From [Streptosporangium] indianense (GTDB lineage: Bacteria > Actinomycetota > Actinomycetes > Streptomycetales > Streptomycetaceae), in assembly GCF_021474405.1 (NCBI RefSeq), contig NZ_JAKEIO010000075.1, positions 1-36,267 on the forward strand: 36,267 nucleotides of DNA. The letters are read 5' to 3'. Positions 6,947 through 16,192 of the stretch are shown piece by piece; the stretch's first letter is position 1; every line of letters begins with the position of its first letter. The notes under the pieces are model-generated. The model did no database searches, was not told where the DNA came from, and saw only the letters and a program-made list of their open reading frames with translations. Made by a program: the position numbers and the translations under genes.

Positions 6947-7584
6947 TCCGCGTCCTGGTCGCCGAGGACCAGTCCGCCGTCCGCGCCGGGCTGGTCCTCA
7001 TCCTGCGCAGTGCGCCCGACATCGAGGTGGTCGGCGAGGCCGCGGACGGCGAGCAGGCGGTGGCGCTGGCCCGCGAGCTGCGACCGGACCTGGTGCTGAT
7101 GGACGTTCAGATGCCGCGCATGGACGGGGTGTCGGCGACCCGGCAGGTCGTGGCGGAGCGGCTCGCGGACGTGCTCGTGCTGACCACGTTCGACCTCGAC
7201 GCGTACGTGTTCGGGGCGCTGCGGGCGGGCGCGTCCGGATTCCTGCTGAAGAACACCGAGGCCAAGCAGCTCCTGGAGGCCGTGCGGACGATCGCGCGCG
7301 GGGAGGGTCTGATCGCCCCGGCGGTGACGCGGCGGCTGATCGAGGAGTTCGCCGCGAAGCCCGCCCGGGAGCCCGCGGCCGATCCGGCGGTGCTCGACCA
7401 GCTGACCCGGCGGGAGCGCGAGGTGCTGGCCTGTCTCGGCGAGGGCCTGTCCAACGCGGGCATCGCGGAGCGGCTCGACATGGCCGAGGCGACCGTGAAG
7501 ACCCACGTCAGCAGGCTGCTCGGGAAGCTGGGGCTGCGGAGCCGGGTGCAAGCGGCCGTGCTGGCGCAGGAGTTGGGTGTCTGA
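6943..7584 (+). CDS. chiR: LuxR/NarL-family response regulator (ChiR)
   Basis: The 213-residue regulator has a receiver domain (1-120) with acidic residues E8 and D9, phospho-acceptor D54 in LVLMDVQMPRMDG, T81/T82 and conserved K103. An Ala/Pro linker leads to a LuxR-type helix-turn-helix at about 153-211 (LTRREREVLACLGEGLSNAGIAERL, then TVKTHVSRLLGKL). Its ATG overlaps the kinase stop, so it is coupled to ChiS. It precedes the chitinase gene by 124 bp, and the family's known role in Streptomyces is to activate chiC in response to chitin. GGAG lies about 9 nt upstream of the start. The receiver is complete, so normal phosphotransfer is expected. Confidence 0.93.
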   Translation: MIRVLVAEDQSAVRAGLVLILRSAPDIEVVGEAADGEQAVALARELRPDLVLMDVQMPRMDGVSATRQVVAERLADVLVLTTFDLDAYVFGALRAGASGFLLKNTEAKQLLEAVRTIARGEGLIAPAVTRRLIEEFAAKPAREPAADPAVLDQLTRREREVLACLGEGLSNAGIAERLDMAEATVKTHVSRLLGKLGLRSRVQAAVLAQELGV

Positions 7585-7599
7585 GGGAGTCCGGTGCGC

Positions 7600-7613
7600 G
7601 GTGGTCCAGACCT
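7600..7613 (+). promoter_or_regulatory. dre-like repeat 1 (upstream of the chiC -35)
   Basis: GGTGGTCCAGACCT contains the palindromic core TGGTCCAGACC and closely resembles the DasR element TGGTCTAGACCA. It ends just before the -35 box. An identical copy begins 21 bp further on. Confidence 0.8.
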
Positions 7614-7614
7614 A

Positions 7615-7643
7615 TTGACCGGTGGTCCAGACCTTTCTATTCT
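7615..7643 (+). promoter_or_regulatory. chiC promoter
   Basis: The -35 TTGACC (7615-7620), a 17-bp spacer and the -10 TATTCT (7638-7643) give a good housekeeping-sigma promoter, with a start near 7650 and a leader of about 58 nt. The spacer is almost entirely the second dre-like repeat. Confidence 0.8.
7621..7634 (+). promoter_or_regulatory. dre-like repeat 2 (inside the chiC promoter spacer)
   Basis: This is an exact second copy of GGTGGTCCAGACCT, 21 bp (two helical turns) after the first. It lies between the -35 and -10 boxes, where a bound protein would block RNA polymerase. Confidence 0.8.
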
Positions 7644-7658
7644 CACCGCACCATGTGT

Positions 7659-7679
7659 GGCGTGAGGCTCAGTCACGCC
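7659..7679 (+). promoter_or_regulatory. Hairpin in the chiC 5' leader
   Basis: GGCGTGA (7659-7665) pairs with TCACGCC (7673-7679) around a 7-nt loop. It lies 16 nt before the strong ribosome site GAGGAGG (7696-7702) and may stabilise the transcript. Confidence 0.45.
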
Positions 7680-7708
7680 CCCCCACAACTCCATCGAGGA
7701 GGCGCAGC

Positions 7709-9532
<1,824 letters not shown>

Positions 9533-9586
9533 GCCGGATCACAGAGAAGTTCGAAGGGTCGTAGACCCTGGGCGACATTGACGCTC

Positions 9587-9607
9587 CCCCCGGACTTCGT
9601 CCGGGGG
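9587..9607 (+). terminator. chiC terminator hairpin
   Basis: CCCCCGGAC (9587-9595) pairs perfectly with GTCCGGGGG (9599-9607) over a 3-nt loop, about 55 bp after the chiC stop. Confidence 0.7.
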
Positions 9608-9616
9608 ACCCCCACC

Positions 9617-9653
9617 CAGCGGGTGGACGTGGCTACGCCACGTTCACCCGCTG
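9617..9653. terminator. Convergent (bidirectional) hairpin at the end of the DUF2550 gene
   Basis: Arms 9617-9633 and 9637-9653 are 17 nt each with one mismatch and a 3-nt loop. The right arm encodes the last residues of the DUF2550 protein and its stop codon lies in the loop region (9635-9633). The hairpin sits between two convergent genes and could end transcription from both sides. Confidence 0.6.
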
Positions 9654-10079
9654 TCCGGGCGGGGCTGCCTCAAGCCACGCGAGGAAACCGGTCAGCGCGT
9701 CTTCGCTCATCGCGAGTTCGAGACGCGTGCCCCGGTGCAGACAGGCCAGGATCACATGGTCGGAGAGCAGCGCCAGCTCCTCCTCGCCCTCCGGGACCCG
9801 GCGGCCGGCCACCTCGATCGCGGACCGCTCCAGGGTGCGGCGCGGACGCGGCGAGTACGAGAAGACGCGGTACCACTCGACACGGTCACCGTTGTACCGG
9901 GCCACCCCGTACGCCCAGCCCTTGCCGTTGGTGTCGCCCTCGGCCGGGGCGTCCCAGCGCAGGCTGGCGTCGAAGGTGCCGCCGGAACGCTGGATCAGCC
10001 GGCGGCGCAGACCGAAGACGAACAGGCCCACCACCACGAGGGCCACCACGATTCCGCACACAGTCAGAGCGAGGACCAT
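9633..10079 (-). CDS. DUF2550 membrane-anchored protein
   Basis: The 148-residue protein has one N-terminal membrane helix (VLALTVCGIVVALVVVGLFVFGL, about residues 2-24) and then basic RRRLIQR, giving a cytoplasmic soluble domain. Motifs such as GGTFDASLRW, WAYGVARYNGDRVEWYRVFSYSPRPRRTL and LACLHRGTRLELAMSEDALTGFLAWLE are those of DUF2550. This family is regularly found directly after atpC in actinobacteria, including Mycobacterium, and has no assigned function. ATG 10079 was chosen because AGGAGG is 9 nt upstream; a GTG two codons earlier would leave only 3 nt. A long terminator separates it from atpC, so it is probably transcribed on its own. Confidence 0.85.
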   Translation of the reverse strand: MVLALTVCGIVVALVVVGLFVFGLRRRLIQRSGGTFDASLRWDAPAEGDTNGKGWAYGVARYNGDRVEWYRVFSYSPRPRRTLERSAIEVAGRRVPEGEEELALLSDHVILACLHRGTRLELAMSEDALTGFLAWLEAAPPGQRVNVA

Positions 10080-10135
10080 CGACACCGACCTCCTCGTCTC
10101 CTAGGTAACGGAACGTAAAAATCACCCACATCCGC

Positions 10136-10184
10136 CTCAGCCGCGGCTGGGTCCGGATGTCTCCGGTACCCAGCCGCGGCTGAG
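10136..10184 (-). terminator. Very long hairpin ending the atp operon
   Basis: Arms 10136-10152 and 10168-10184 are perfect 17-nt complements whose core is agccgcggct. Inside them CCGGA (10153-10157) pairs with TCCGG (10162-10166), giving about 22 bp with a single bulged T and a 4-nt loop. It lies 26 bp after the atpC stop and has no T-tract. Confidence 0.85.
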
Positions 10185-10209
10185 TGACGTCATCACACGG
10201 CGGACGGGG

Positions 10210-10587
10210 TCAGCGCGCCGCCGTCGCAGCCCGCAGACGGACGTCCGCGCGGCGCTGGGCCTCCGCGTCGTCCTCCGCCTTCGCGCGCTCGAGCTCCTGC
10301 TCCGCGCGCTGGACATCGATCTCGTCCGACAGCTCGGCGACTTCCGCGAGCAGCGAGAGCTTGTCGTCCGCGAACGAGATGAAACCGCCGTGGACCGCGG
10401 CGACGACCGTCCCGCCGTCGCTCGTGCGGATGGTCACCGGGCCCGACTCCAGCACACCGAGCAGCGGCTGGTGACCGGGCATGACGCCGATGTCGCCGGA
10501 CGTGGTGCGCGCGACGACCAGGGTGGCCTGGCCGGACCAGACCTCACGGTCGGCCGCGACCAGCGCGACGTGCAGCTCAGCAGCCAA
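10210..10587 (-). CDS. atpC: F1Fo ATP synthase subunit epsilon
   Basis: The 125-residue central-stalk subunit regulates rotation and ATP hydrolysis. The N-terminal beta-sandwich (ELHVALVAADREVWSG ... GDIGVMPGHQPLLGVLESG) and the two-helix C-terminus (about 87-122, AELSDEIDVQRAEQELERAKAED) are both present. The start is an unusual TTG at 10587 with GAGGAG 6 nt upstream; no ATG or GTG fits better. It is the last gene of the operon. The 117-bp spacer from atpD holds two strong hairpins, and a long terminator follows. Confidence 0.95.
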   Translation of the reverse strand: MAAELHVALVAADREVWSGQATLVVARTTSGDIGVMPGHQPLLGVLESGPVTIRTSDGGTVVAAVHGGFISFADDKLSLLAEVAELSDEIDVQRAEQELERAKAEDDAEAQRRADVRLRAATAAR

Positions 10588-10606
10588 GGGTGGCTCCTCG
10601 GGTCAC

Positions 10607-10628
10607 CACCCGGCGGGAGTGCCGGGTG
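10607..10628 (-). promoter_or_regulatory. Hairpin just upstream of the atpC ribosome site
   Basis: CACCCGGC (10607-10614) pairs with GCCGGGTG (10621-10628) over a 6-nt loop. It lies 7 nt before the GAGGAG of atpC (10599-10594) and could affect initiation or mark an mRNA 5' end. Confidence 0.55.
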
Positions 10629-10653
10629 TTGGTTACAAGTCTAATGGGCGTGA

Positions 10654-10685
10654 ATGAGGGGGCGGGACGAACCCCGCCCCCTCAT
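10654..10685 (-). promoter_or_regulatory. Intercistronic 13-bp hairpin between atpD and atpC
   Basis: ATGAGGGGGCGGG (10654-10666) pairs perfectly with CCCGCCCCCTCAT (10673-10685) around a 6-nt loop, 19 bp after the atpD stop. It looks like a terminator but lies inside the operon. Partial termination or 3'-end protection of the upstream message are both possible. Confidence 0.65.
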
Positions 10686-10704
10686 GACTCGAGCGCAGCC
10701 CGGG

Positions 10705-12141
10705 TCAGGAGACGCCCAGCTCCTTCGCGTTCTTCTTCAGGTCCTCGAGACCACCGCACATGAAGAACGCCTGCTCCGGGAAGTGGTCGTACTCGCCGTC
10801 GCAGATCGCGTTGAACGCGGCGATCGACTCGTCCAGCGGCACGTCCGAACCGTCCACGCCGGTGAACTGCTTGGCGGCGTGGGTGTTCTGGGACAGGAAG
10901 CGCTCCACGCGACGGGCACGGTGGACGACGAGCTTGTCCTCCTCGCCGAGCTCGTCGATACCGAGGATCGCGATGATGTCCTGCAGGTCCTTGTACTTCT
11001 GCAGGATGTTCTTCACGCGCATCGCGGCGTTGTAGTGCTCCGCCGAGATGTACCGCGGGTCGAGGATGCGGGACGTCGAGTCCAGCGGGTCCACGGCCGG
11101 GTAGATGCCCTTCTCGGAGATCGGACGGGACAGAACCGTCGTCGCGTCGAGGTGGGCGAAGGTGGTGGCCGGGGCCGGGTCGGTCAGGTCGTCCGCGGGG
11201 ACGTAGATCGCCTGCATCGAGGTGATCGAGTGACCACGGGTCGAGGTGATGCGCTCCTGGAGGGTGCCCATCTCGTCGGCCAGGTTCGGCTGGTAGCCCA
11301 CCGCGGAGGGCATACGGCCGAGCAGGGTCGACACCTCGGAACCGGCCTGGGTGAAGCGGAAGATGTTGTCGATGAAGAACAGCACGTCCTGCTTCTGGAC
11401 GTCACGGAAGTACTCCGCCATCGTCAGGCCGGCCAGGGCGACGCGCAGACGGGTGCCCGGGGGCTCGTCCATCTGACCGAAGACCAGGGCGGTCTTGTCC
11501 AGAACGCCGGACTCTTCCATCTCCGCGATGAGGTCGTTGCCCTCACGGGTGCGCTCGCCGACGCCCGCGAAGACGGAGACGCCCTCGTGGAGGTTGGCGA
11601 CACGCATGATCATTTCCTGGATCAGCACGGTCTTGCCGACACCGGCACCACCGAACAGACCGATCTTGCCGCCCTTGACGTACGGGGTGAGGAGGTCGAC
11701 GACCTTCAGGCCCGTCTCGAACATCTCGGTCTTCGACTCGAGCTGGTCGAACGCGGGGGCCTTGCGGTGGATGGACCAGCGCTCGCCCGTGTGGGTCTCG
11801 TCGGTGTTCAGAACCTCACCGAGGGTGTTGAACACCTTGCCCTTGGTGAAGTCGCCGACGGGGACGGTGATGCCCGCGCCGGTGTCGGTCACCGGGGCCT
11901 GGCGGACCAGACCGTCGGTGGGCTGCATGGAGATGGCGCGGACCAGGCCGTCACCCAGGTGCTGGGCGACCTCCAGGGTCAGCGTCTTCTTCTCGCCCGC
12001 CAGCGCCGGGTCGGCGACCTCGACGTGAAGGGCGTTGTAGATCTCCGGCATCGCGTCGACGGGGAACTCCACGTCGACGACCGGGCCGATGACCCGCGCG
12101 ACGCGGCCCGTCGCCGTGGCCGTCTCAACAGTGGTGGTCAT
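10705..12141 (-). CDS. atpD: F1Fo ATP synthase subunit beta
   Basis: The 478-residue catalytic F1 subunit carries Walker A GGAGVGKT (164-171), the catalytic Glu in GVGERTREGND (E196) and Walker B VLFFID (253-258). The C-terminal helical domain has DELGEED at the position of the DELSEED lever. The N-terminus has the actinobacterial extension MTTTVETATATGRVARV. The ATG at 12141 follows the atpG stop directly (TAAATG), so translation is coupled. With AtpA it forms the alpha3-beta3 hexamer that makes ATP. The length is normal. Confidence 0.98.
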   Translation of the reverse strand: MTTTVETATATGRVARVIGPVVDVEFPVDAMPEIYNALHVEVADPALAGEKKTLTLEVAQHLGDGLVRAISMQPTDGLVRQAPVTDTGAGITVPVGDFTKGKVFNTLGEVLNTDETHTGERWSIHRKAPAFDQLESKTEMFETGLKVVDLLTPYVKGGKIGLFGGAGVGKTVLIQEMIMRVANLHEGVSVFAGVGERTREGNDLIAEMEESGVLDKTALVFGQMDEPPGTRLRVALAGLTMAEYFRDVQKQDVLFFIDNIFRFTQAGSEVSTLLGRMPSAVGYQPNLADEMGTLQERITSTRGHSITSMQAIYVPADDLTDPAPATTFAHLDATTVLSRPISEKGIYPAVDPLDSTSRILDPRYISAEHYNAAMRVKNILQKYKDLQDIIAILGIDELGEEDKLVVHRARRVERFLSQNTHAAKQFTGVDGSDVPLDESIAAFNAICDGEYDHFPEQAFFMCGGLEDLKKNAKELGVS

Positions 12142-13059
12142 TTATCGGTCACTCCCCGCGGTCGCGTCGGCCAGGGCGCTCGCGCCACCGACGATCTCGC
12201 TGATTTCCTGGGTGATTTCGGCCTGGCGGGCCTGGTTGGCAAGCCGGGTGAGCGTCTCGATGAGCTCTCCGGCGTTGTCGGTGGCCGACTTCATCGCGCG
12301 CCGCGTGGCGGCGTGCTTGGAGGCGGCCGACTGGAGCAGCGCGTTGTAGATGCGGCTCTCGACGTAGCGCGGCAGCAGGGCGTCGAGGACGTCCTCCGCC
12401 GAGGGCTCGAAGTCGAACAGCGGAAGGATCTCGCCCTTGGGCTTGGCCTCCGCGGCCACCTCGTCGAGGCTGAGCGGCAGCAGCCGGGCCTCGATCGCCG
12501 TCTGCGTCATCATCGACACGAACTCGGTGTAGACGATGTGGAGCTCGTCCACGCCGCCCTCGGCCGTCTCCGTCTCGATGGCCTCGATCAGCGGGGCCGC
12601 GACCTTCTTGGCGTCCGCGTACGTCGGGTCGTCGGTGAAGCCCGTGAACGACTCCGCGATCTTGCGCTCGCGGAAGTTGTAGTGGGCGACACCACGGCGG
12701 CCGACGATGAAGTTGACGACCTCCTTGCCCTCGGCCTCCAGCTTCGCCGTCAGCTTCTCCGCGGCCTTGATGGCGTTGGAGTTGAAGGCGCCGGCCAGAC
12801 CGCGGTCGCTCGTGAGGAGCAGGACCGCGGCACGGGTCGGGTTCTCCGCCTCCGTCGTCAGCGGGTGCTTGGTGTTAGAGCCGGTGGCGACCGCCGTGAC
12901 CGCGCGGGTGAGCTCGGTCGCGTACGGGGTGGAGGCCGCCACCTTGCGCTGCGCCTTGACGACGCGCGAGGCGGCGATCATCTCCATCGCCTTGGTGATC
13001 TTCTTGGTCGCGGAGACGGATCGGATGCGACGCTTGTAGACCCGGAGCTGGGCTCCCAT
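12142..13059 (-). CDS. atpG: F1Fo ATP synthase subunit gamma
   Basis: The 305-residue rotor shaft has the conserved N-terminal coiled-coil helix (RRIRSVSATKKITKAMEMIAA), the central Rossmann-like part (LLTSDRGLAGAFNSNAIK) and the C-terminal helix (SRIYNALLQSAASKHAATRRAMKSATDNA ... RQAEITQEISEIVGGA). It carries an actinobacterial insert in the middle that makes it slightly longer than in proteobacteria. The ATG at 13059 follows GGAAGGGA, and its stop abuts the atpD start. The short atpA-atpG gap (20 bp) supports one transcript. Confidence 0.97.
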   Translation of the reverse strand: MGAQLRVYKRRIRSVSATKKITKAMEMIAASRVVKAQRKVAASTPYATELTRAVTAVATGSNTKHPLTTEAENPTRAAVLLLTSDRGLAGAFNSNAIKAAEKLTAKLEAEGKEVVNFIVGRRGVAHYNFRERKIAESFTGFTDDPTYADAKKVAAPLIEAIETETAEGGVDELHIVYTEFVSMMTQTAIEARLLPLSLDEVAAEAKPKGEILPLFDFEPSAEDVLDALLPRYVESRIYNALLQSAASKHAATRRAMKSATDNAGELIETLTRLANQARQAEITQEISEIVGGASALADATAGSDR

Positions 13060-13079
13060 GAGTCAGGTCCCTTCCGTCG

Positions 13080-14669
13080 TCACTTGCCGGCAGCCGGGGC
13101 GTCCTCGCCGAGCAGCTTGCCGTCGGAGGTCTCGAACTGCTTCTTGAACTCCGCGATGGCCTCGGCGACGGCCTGCAGGGTGTCGTCGGACATCTTGCCG
13201 CCCTCGCGGATGGAGGTCATCAGACCCTGCTCCTTGCGGTGCAGGTAGTCCAGCAGCTCCTTCTCGAAGCGGCGGATGTCGGCGACGGGGACGTCGTCCA
13301 TCTTGCCGGTGGTGCCGGCCCAGACGGAGACGACCTGGTCCTCGGTGGCCATCGGCTGGTACTGCGGCTGCTTCAGCAGCTCGACCATGCGCTGACCACG
13401 CTCCAGCTGCGCCTTGGACGCGGCGTCCAGGTCGGAACCGAAGGCGGCGAACGCCTCCAGCTCACGGAACTGGGCGAGGTCCACGCGCAGACGGCCGGAG
13501 ACCTGCTTCATCGCCTTGTGCTGCGCGGAACCACCGACTCGGGAGACGGAGATACCGACGTTCAGCGCGGGGCGCTGACCGGCGTTGAACAGGTCCGACT
13601 CCAGGAAGCACTGGCCGTCGGTGATGGAGATGACGTTGGTCGGGATGAACGCCGAGACGTCGTTGGCCTTGGTCTCGACGATCGGCAGACCGGTCATCGA
13701 GCCGGCACCCATCTCGTCGGAGAGCTTGGCGCAGCGCTCCAGCAGACGGGAGTGCAGGTAGAAGACGTCACCCGGGTAGGCCTCACGGCCCGGCGGGCGG
13801 CGCAGCAGCAGCGACACGGCGCGGTAGGCGTCGGCCTGCTTCGACAGGTCGTCGAAGATGATCAGGACGTGCTTGCCCTGGTACATCCAGTGCTGGCCGA
13901 TGGCCGAACCGGTGTACGGCGCCAGGTACTTGAAGCCGGCCGGGTCGGACGCCGGGGCGGCGACGATGGTCGTGTACTCCAGCGCGCCGGCCTCTTCCAG
14001 AGCGCCGCGCACACCGGCGATCGTGGAGCCCTTCTGGCCGATGGCGACGTAGATGCAGCGGACCTGCTTGTTCGGGTCGCCCGAGCGCCAGTTGTCGCGC
14101 TGGTTGATGATCGTGTCGACGGCCAGGGCGGTCTTGCCGGTCTGGCGGTCACCGATGATCAGCTGACGCTGACCACGGCCGACGGGGGTCATCGCGTCGA
14201 CGGCCTTGTAGCCCGTCTCCATCGGCTCGTGCACCGACTTGCGGACCATGACGCCCGGGGCCTGCAGCTCCAGAGCGCGACGGTCTTCGGTCTCGATCTC
14301 GCCGAGGCCGTCGATCGGGTTGCCGAGGGGGTCCACCACGCGGCCGAGGTAACCCTCGCCCACCGCGACGGAGAGAACCTCACCGGTGCGGGAGACCGGC
14401 TGACCCTCCTCGACGCCGCTGAACTCGCCGAGGACGATGGCACCGATCTCGCGCTCCTCGAGGTTGAGGGCGAGGCCGAGGGTGCCGTCCTCGAACTTCA
14501 GCAGCTCGTTGGCCATGGTCGAGGGCAGACCCTCGACCTTCGCGATGCCGTCGCCGGCAAAGGTGACCGTACCGACCTCCTCGCGCGAGGCCGCGTCCGG
14601 CTTGTACGCCTGGACGAAGTTCTCCAGCGCGTCCCGGATCTCCTCCGGCCGGATCGTGAGCTCCGCCAT
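13080..14669 (-). CDS. atpA: F1Fo ATP synthase subunit alpha
   Basis: The 529-residue non-catalytic nucleotide-binding F1 subunit has Walker A GDRQTGKT, Walker B VLIIFDDLSKQADAYR and the signature PALNVGISVSRVGGSAQ. It starts at the ATG at 14669 (MAELTIRPEEIRDALENF), with AGGGA 7 nt upstream; the in-frame extension further upstream is not protein-like and contains an intergenic hairpin. The acidic C-terminal tail (LLGEDAPAAGK) is an actinobacterial trait. The 124-bp spacer from atpH is unusually long for this operon and strongly structured. Confidence 0.97.
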   Translation of the reverse strand: MAELTIRPEEIRDALENFVQAYKPDAASREEVGTVTFAGDGIAKVEGLPSTMANELLKFEDGTLGLALNLEEREIGAIVLGEFSGVEEGQPVSRTGEVLSVAVGEGYLGRVVDPLGNPIDGLGEIETEDRRALELQAPGVMVRKSVHEPMETGYKAVDAMTPVGRGQRQLIIGDRQTGKTALAVDTIINQRDNWRSGDPNKQVRCIYVAIGQKGSTIAGVRGALEEAGALEYTTIVAAPASDPAGFKYLAPYTGSAIGQHWMYQGKHVLIIFDDLSKQADAYRAVSLLLRRPPGREAYPGDVFYLHSRLLERCAKLSDEMGAGSMTGLPIVETKANDVSAFIPTNVISITDGQCFLESDLFNAGQRPALNVGISVSRVGGSAQHKAMKQVSGRLRVDLAQFRELEAFAAFGSDLDAASKAQLERGQRMVELLKQPQYQPMATEDQVVSVWAGTTGKMDDVPVADIRRFEKELLDYLHRKEQGLMTSIREGGKMSDDTLQAVAEAIAEFKKQFETSDGKLLGEDAPAAGK

Positions 14670-14689
14670 CTGGGTTCCCTGCTCTCCTT

Positions 14690-14760
14690 GTTGGGCCCGA
14701 AGTTTCTTAGGGGGTCTGGGGGCGACCCCCAGGATTCTTCTGCACGGCCCAACCAGGGCC
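14690..14760 (-). promoter_or_regulatory. Nested hairpins in the atpH-atpA spacer
   Basis: An outer stem GTTGGGCC (14690-14697) / GGCCCAAC (14746-14753) encloses an inner perfect stem CTGGGGG (14716-14722) / CCCCCAG (14726-14732). GGCCC (14746-14750) can instead pair with GGGCC (14756-14760), so the two outer structures exclude each other. All lie 20-90 nt upstream of the atpA start, in its leader. Possible roles are attenuation, RNA processing or stabilisation. Confidence 0.5.
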
Positions 14761-14793
14761 GTCGTAAGTACGTTGTGCCTATTGAGTTGCTGC

Positions 14794-15609
14794 TCAGCCG
14801 GCGAGCCGGCGGCTGGCGTCCTCGATGCGGTCCGCGAGGGAGCCGTTGATGACCTCGTCGCCGACCTGCACCCGGATACCACCGAGGACCTCGGGGTCCA
14901 CGTCCAGGTTGAGGTGCATGGTGCGGCCGTAGAGCTTCGCGAGGGCGGCGCCCAGGCGCTGCTTCTGCGGGTCGCTCAGCGGCACCGCCGAGGTGACGAT
15001 GGCCACCATGCGGTCCCGGCGCTCGGCGGCGAGCTTGGACAGGGACTCGAGTCCCGCCTCCAGGCTACGTCCCCGCGGCGCGGTCACAAGGCGCGTGACC
15101 AGACGCTCGGTGGTCGGCTGGGCCCGGCCGCCGAGGAGGCTGCGCAGCAGCTCGCCCTTGGCCGAGGTGGTGGCCTTGCGGTCGGTCAGCGCGGCGCGCA
15201 GCTCGGTGCTGCCGGAGACGATCCGGCTGAACCGGAACAGCTCGTCCTCGACGTCGTCGAGCTTGCCGGCCTGCTGGGCGGCCGTGAGGTCGGCGATGTT
15301 GGCCAGCTCCTCCAGCGCGTCCACCAGGTCGCGCGACTGCGACCAGCGGGAGCGCACCATGCCGGCGACCAGGTCGGCGGCGGGGCCGCTGACCTGGGTG
15401 CCGAGCAGACGCCGGGCCAGCTCGGCCTTGGCCTCTGCGGCCTGCGCCGGGTCGGTGAGGACCCGACGCAGCGACACCTCGCGGTCGAGCAGCGCGGTGA
15501 CGGCGGCCAGCTCGTCGGCGAGCGAGCTCGCGTTCACGGACGTGGAGTCCGTCAGCGCGTCGAGACGCTCTCGTGCGGCTGCCAGGGCCTCGCGGCTCGC
15601 TCCGTTCAT
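14794..15609 (-). CDS. atpH: F1Fo ATP synthase subunit delta
   Basis: The 271-residue stator subunit connects the b subunits to the top of F1. The C-terminal OSCP/delta domain is clear (VSLRRVLTDPAQAAEAKAEL, then LGGIRVQVGDEVINGSLADRI). It is longer than the roughly 180 residues of E. coli, because actinobacterial delta has an extra N-terminal part. The ATG at 15609 overlaps the atpF stop (ATGA), so the two stator subunits are coupled. A long structured spacer separates it from atpA. Confidence 0.95.
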   Translation of the reverse strand: MNGASREALAAARERLDALTDSTSVNASSLADELAAVTALLDREVSLRRVLTDPAQAAEAKAELARRLLGTQVSGPAADLVAGMVRSRWSQSRDLVDALEELANIADLTAAQQAGKLDDVEDELFRFSRIVSGSTELRAALTDRKATTSAKGELLRSLLGGRAQPTTERLVTRLVTAPRGRSLEAGLESLSKLAAERRDRMVAIVTSAVPLSDPQKQRLGAALAKLYGRTMHLNLDVDPEVLGGIRVQVGDEVINGSLADRIEDASRRLAG

Positions 15610-16154
15610 CGTCCGGCCTCGGCCTTCTCCTCGAGCTCGTCGAGGAACCGGTCGATCACGCGGCTCTGGCGGGCGTGGTCCTCGAGGGACTCCCCGACGA
15701 GCTTGCCGGCCAGGTCGGTGGCGAGCTTGCCGACGTCCTGGCGCAGCGCGGACGCGGCGACCTTGCGGTCGGCCTCGATCTGGGCGTGACCGGCGGCGAC
15801 GATCTCCTCGCGCTGCCGCTGGCCCTCGGCCCGCATCTCGGCGATGAGCGCGGCACCCTGCTCCTGCGCCTCCTGGCGCAGGCGCGCGGCCTCGTGCCGG
15901 GCCTCGGCGAGCTGTGCCTTGTACTGCTCAAGGACGCTCTGGGCCTCGACCTTCATGGTCTCGGCCTCTTCGATACCGCCTTCGATCGCCGCGCGGCGCT
16001 CCTCCAGAACCTTGTTGATGTTCGGAAGCAGCTTCTTCCAGAAGAAGAAGAACACGATGGCGAAGGCGATGGTGCCGACGAGCAGCTCGGGGCCCGGAGG
16101 AATGAGCGGGTTCTGCTCTTCCTCGGCCGCCAGCTGCACCAGGTTGGCGATCAC
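15606..16154 (-). CDS. atpF: F1Fo ATP synthase subunit b
   Basis: The 182-residue peripheral stalk subunit has one N-terminal membrane helix (LLVGTIAFAIVFFFFWKKLLP, about residues 24-44). A long charged helix with heptad character follows (about 48-160, for example QYKAQLAEARHEAARLRQEA) and dimerises in the stator. The start is GTG at 16154 with AAAGG 7 nt upstream; an ATG overlapping it is in another frame. It overlaps atpH by 4 nt. Confidence 0.95.
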   Translation of the reverse strand: MIANLVQLAAEEEQNPLIPPGPELLVGTIAFAIVFFFFWKKLLPNINKVLEERRAAIEGGIEEAETMKVEAQSVLEQYKAQLAEARHEAARLRQEAQEQGAALIAEMRAEGQRQREEIVAAGHAQIEADRKVAASALRQDVGKLATDLAGKLVGESLEDHARQSRVIDRFLDELEEKAEAGR

Positions 16155-16192
16155 ATCAGTGCCTTTCGTCGAAACGTGTCGGTAGGGAAGTC

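Noticed and set aside
10654..13248. Very long plus-strand open frame opposite atpC-atpG
   Set aside because: It is antisense to clearly conserved ATP synthase genes. High third-position GC creates such open frames, and its product has no family character.
13080..14882. Longer atpA form starting at 14882
   Set aside because: The additional residues overlap the structured atpH-atpA spacer and part of atpH, and the conserved N-terminus MAELTIRPEEI begins at 14669 with a ribosome site.
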